From assembly GCA_025594325.1 (NCBI GenBank), contig JANHCV010000012.1, positions 620,001-684,000 on the forward strand: a DNA stretch of 64,000 nucleotides, in the 5' to 3' direction. Source of the stretch: Blastocladiella emersonii ATCC 22665 (lineage: Eukaryota > Blastocladiomycota > Blastocladiomycetes > Blastocladiales > Blastocladiaceae). The translations under genes were made by a program, and so were the position numbers. Positions 61,644 through 64,000 of this stretch are shown here, piece after piece; position 1 is the first letter of the stretch, and every line of letters starts with the position of its first letter. The notes under the pieces were generated by a model. It was not told the DNA's origin and searched no databases. It was given only the letters and a program-made list of their open reading frames with translations.

Positions 61644-64000
61644 ATGATGCAAGACTTTCTCCGCGTGCGCGACCGCTCGGGCACCGCGACGAGCGCATCC
61701 TCGTCGCACAGCGGGCCGGGCCCCGGCGGGTCCTCGCGGCTGTCGGGCTCCACCGCCTCCTTCTCCGCCTCTGGCGCGGGAATCCGCCTCGCGGCGTTCC
61801 CGCAGGACGTGACGCTGCGCATCTTCTCGTTCCTGCCGCTGTCCGCGCTGGCCGCGGTCGCCGCGTGCTCGCGCCGCCTCAAGGTCATGGCGTACAACGA
61901 CGTGCTGTACGACCGCAAGCTGCGCGCCTGGTACTACCTCAGCCCTTCCCCACCTGCCGGCCTCGCACCACCACCACCCGCCGTCGTCCCGACCACGTCC
62001 GCGTCGCTGCGCCCGCGCCCGCTCGACCCCGACAGCGTCCCGCTACACGTGCGCGACGCGTGGGCAAGGATCGCGCCCGCGCTGGGGTCGGCGACGGCGC
62101 CGAATGCCGCGCTCGCCGCCCTGGGACTCCCCGCGGGCACCGGCGGCGTGCCGGGGACCAACGCCCGCGACACGTTCCGGCGGATCCACGCGGTGCTGTG
62201 GCCGCTGTACCGCGGGTTCCGCGCCGGGGCGGCGCAGGGCGCGGCGCGCGTCATGGATTTTGCCGACACGGTCGACCAGACGGCGTATTTCGGGCTCGTC
62301 AAGGTGTTTGGGCGCGCGGCGTTGACGGACGATTTCCGCGCTGTACGTCCCACTCTCGCCTCCCCATCCCGCGGCCCGCGGTCACTGACATTGCGCCGTA
62401 GATCAACGAAAACGTGCACGCCGGGATCCAGGTACTCGAGTCGCAGCTACTGTCGTCGTTTGACCGCGCGTACGAGACCAACGACATGGACGGCATGCGC
62501 CAGCTCGCCAAGTGCCTCTTCTTCCTGACGGGCGGCGACTCGTGCGTCCAGCTCTTCATCTACAAGTCGCCCATCTTCTTTGACCACGCCAAGGACGTGA
62601 CAGACAACTTCCGGGCGCTCGGCCTCACCTCTGGCGCCGCTCCACCACCAACGTCGCCACCAGGGCCTATCAGCACCGACCTGACCTCGCCCACCTCGCC
62701 CGAGTCCTCGTCCCCCACCACCGCGGCCGCCAAGTCGGCATCCCTCGCGCACCTCGCCGACAGCGACTCGCCGCTGCAGCGGTACCTGGACAGCATGTCG
62801 CGCACTCTGGAATCGCAGCTCCCCGTCATCAAGCGCGTGTTCCCGCACCCGGTCCCGTCGCAGTACGCCTTCGTCTCGAAAGTCTTCGACGAGTGCATCC
62901 TCGACTACCTGTCGCGGCTCCTCCGCGAGGCGCAGTCGCGGGACCAAGTCGTCTTCCTGGCCTCGCTGACGCACATGTTCGAGCACTGCTCGATCCTGAT
63001 CCGCGAGCTGGCCGAGCACCACGGGCTCGACGCGGCACGCCTCGAGGACATGCTGCACGCGTGCCTCGCGCCGTTCACGGGCGCGCAGTACATGGACCGC
63101 GAGGTTGCGCACCTGCGCAACGCGTACGCCGAGTCGCTCGCCGCGTGGGCCGCGAAAGTGGCCGCGCAGCGGCGTGCGGCCAAGGGCGCGGCCGGAGGGC
63201 ATGTGCGGGTGTCGGTGCCTGACCCGAACCTCGGACGCCGCGTCCTGTCGTCGGTCAAGACGGTCCTGCTCACGCCGCAGGCGCTCGTCGCGCGCGCGAT
63301 CCGCGGTGGGGGAAGTGGCGGGGATAAGTACTCGGCGGCGCTCGCGCTCTCGTCCACGTCGCCCGTCGACGGGACCGGCGGGCTCGGGCATGGCCTGGGC
63401 CACGAGATTGACGGGCTCGCGAGTCCGACGTCCCCGGGCGACGGCGACGCGGGCGAGGACGGCAAACCGGCGACGGCGGCGTTCGACCAGCTCGACGCGC
63501 TGCTGAGCGTGGACCTGGTGCTGTCGATGATCACGCAGAACCGGGCGTCGGTTAAGCGCGCCGTGGTGATGATGAAGCGGTCGGGCGACGTGAAGCGGCA
63601 CGTCGAGCGGCTGTTCTCGATCCTGCTGACGACGGTCGCGGAGCGGCACATCCGCCCGTCTTTCGAGATCGCGACGGAGCGGCTGTCGGCGTACAAGGCG
63701 AGCGAGGACCTCGAGGTCCTCCCGCTGATCCAGTTTTTCGGCATGATCCAGGTCGTCGACGTGCTGCTGCAGATGGTGCACCTGTACTTCACCGAGGACA
63801 TGGCGCAGTACGTGAACCTCAACGACTTTCTGTCCGACTCGATCCAGGAGAAGAAGAAGTTCGAGAAGGTGATCGACGACTGCGTCGCCACGGGGCTCGA
63901 CCGCGCCATGCTCACGCTCATGGCGCAGTCCGAGTTCCTCCTGTCGACGGAGCAGCACCCGAGCGATTTCGACCCGCCCGACGAGGTCATGACCGACACC
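61644..64000 (+). CDS. RCY1: Rcy1/Pof6-like F-box protein with Sec10-type region, 3' end outside window
   Basis: join(61644..62342,62402..>64000); intron 59 nt (GTACGTCCC...GCCGTAG), phase 0. After a Ser/Gly-rich start, residues about 52-90 are an F-box: LAAFPQDVTLRIFSFLPLSA LAAVAACSRRLKVMAYNDVL. Later HAGIQVLESQLLSSFDRAYE, FFLTGGDSCVQLFIYKSPIF, the LLREAQSRDQVVFLASLTHM FE helix and SMITQNRASVKRAVVMMKRS follow the exocyst Sec10-like fold of fungal Rcy1/Pof6. These F-box proteins work in endosome-to-surface recycling and cytokinesis. The frame is open at base 64000; the family's C-terminus (often a CAAX box) lies outside. ATGs at 61644 and 61647 are both possible starts. Confidence 0.9.

Noticed and set aside
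1-64000. CRISPR array, bacterial operon or plasmid origin
   Set aside because: No regularly spaced direct repeats; spliceosomal introns and mitochondrial targeting peptides show nuclear fungal DNA.

Overview
The window is nuclear DNA of a GC-rich eukaryote, almost certainly a fungus. Supports for this are short GT-AG introns (about 53-95 nt, usually starting GTACG or GTGCG and often with a CTAAC/CTGAC branch site), a mitochondrial ornithine carbamoyltransferase, a mitochondrial ribosome-recycling factor, mitochondrial bL33, an Rcy1/Pof6-type F-box plus Sec10-like protein, an Mmc1-like mitochondrial dynamin relative and a GPI-anchored Ser/Thr-rich wall protein. The many lineage-specific family members with ankyrin-like repeats of the form VLEWWRxSxLxL, and the DUF4470 expansion, point to a zoosporic fungus, perhaps Blastocladiomycota (Allomyces/Catenaria type). 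That placement is inference from family style, not proof.

Layout. 1-1.3 kb: 3' part of an UNC-93-like transporter. 1.6-7.8 kb: a cluster of WW-ankyrin/leucine-rich-repeat (LRR) genes, two intact and two degraded, with a broken Rad53/Chk2-type FHA fragment among them. 7.9-14.9 kb: four minus-strand copies of a DUF4470 family, one intact (1050 aa), one internally deleted, one C-terminal scrap and one decayed copy holding a 28-nt homopolymer. 14.9-29.2 kb: a 2.72-kb inverted repeat (14899-17621 and 26447-29169), apparently identical in both arms. Each arm carries the same small secreted-protein gene, facing outward. The 8.8-kb spacer holds two unrelated-looking large genes, and a pair of diverged paralogues just inside the arms. 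29.5-32.5 kb: bL33m, ornithine carbamoyltransferase and a MATE transporter pseudogene. 33.6-40 kb: an ordinary housekeeping block (coiled-coil/membrane protein, TAF1A-like protein, Mmc1-like protein). 40.8-48.1 kb: three tandem copies of a third local family with an F-box-like N-terminus, each disrupted. 48.3-54.5 kb: an LRR scrap, a 1210-aa membrane-anchored disordered protein and a LURP-one-related relic. 54.6-58.7 kb: a frameshifted PIF1-like helicase with a divergent Ala-rich partner, bounded by short GGGCTAAAGCCC hairpins. 59.1-64 kb: GPI-anchored protein, mitochondrial RRF and the start of an Rcy1-like F-box/Sec10 gene.

The main theme is a mosaic of conserved housekeeping genes and rapidly turning-over local families. 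Members of two families (DUF4470 and the 41-48 kb family) share an imperfectly palindromic upstream motif built on GAGACGCGT...ATATCATGTGAG...GTGAGTGGCGCAACGCGTC, about 70-125 bp before the start codon. The same motif recurs inside the inverted-repeat arms and beside the helicase block. It is the best candidate for an undescribed dispersed regulatory or mobile element in the window.

All splice sites were inferred by eye from reading-frame continuity and paralogue comparison. No alignment, structure prediction or database search was run.
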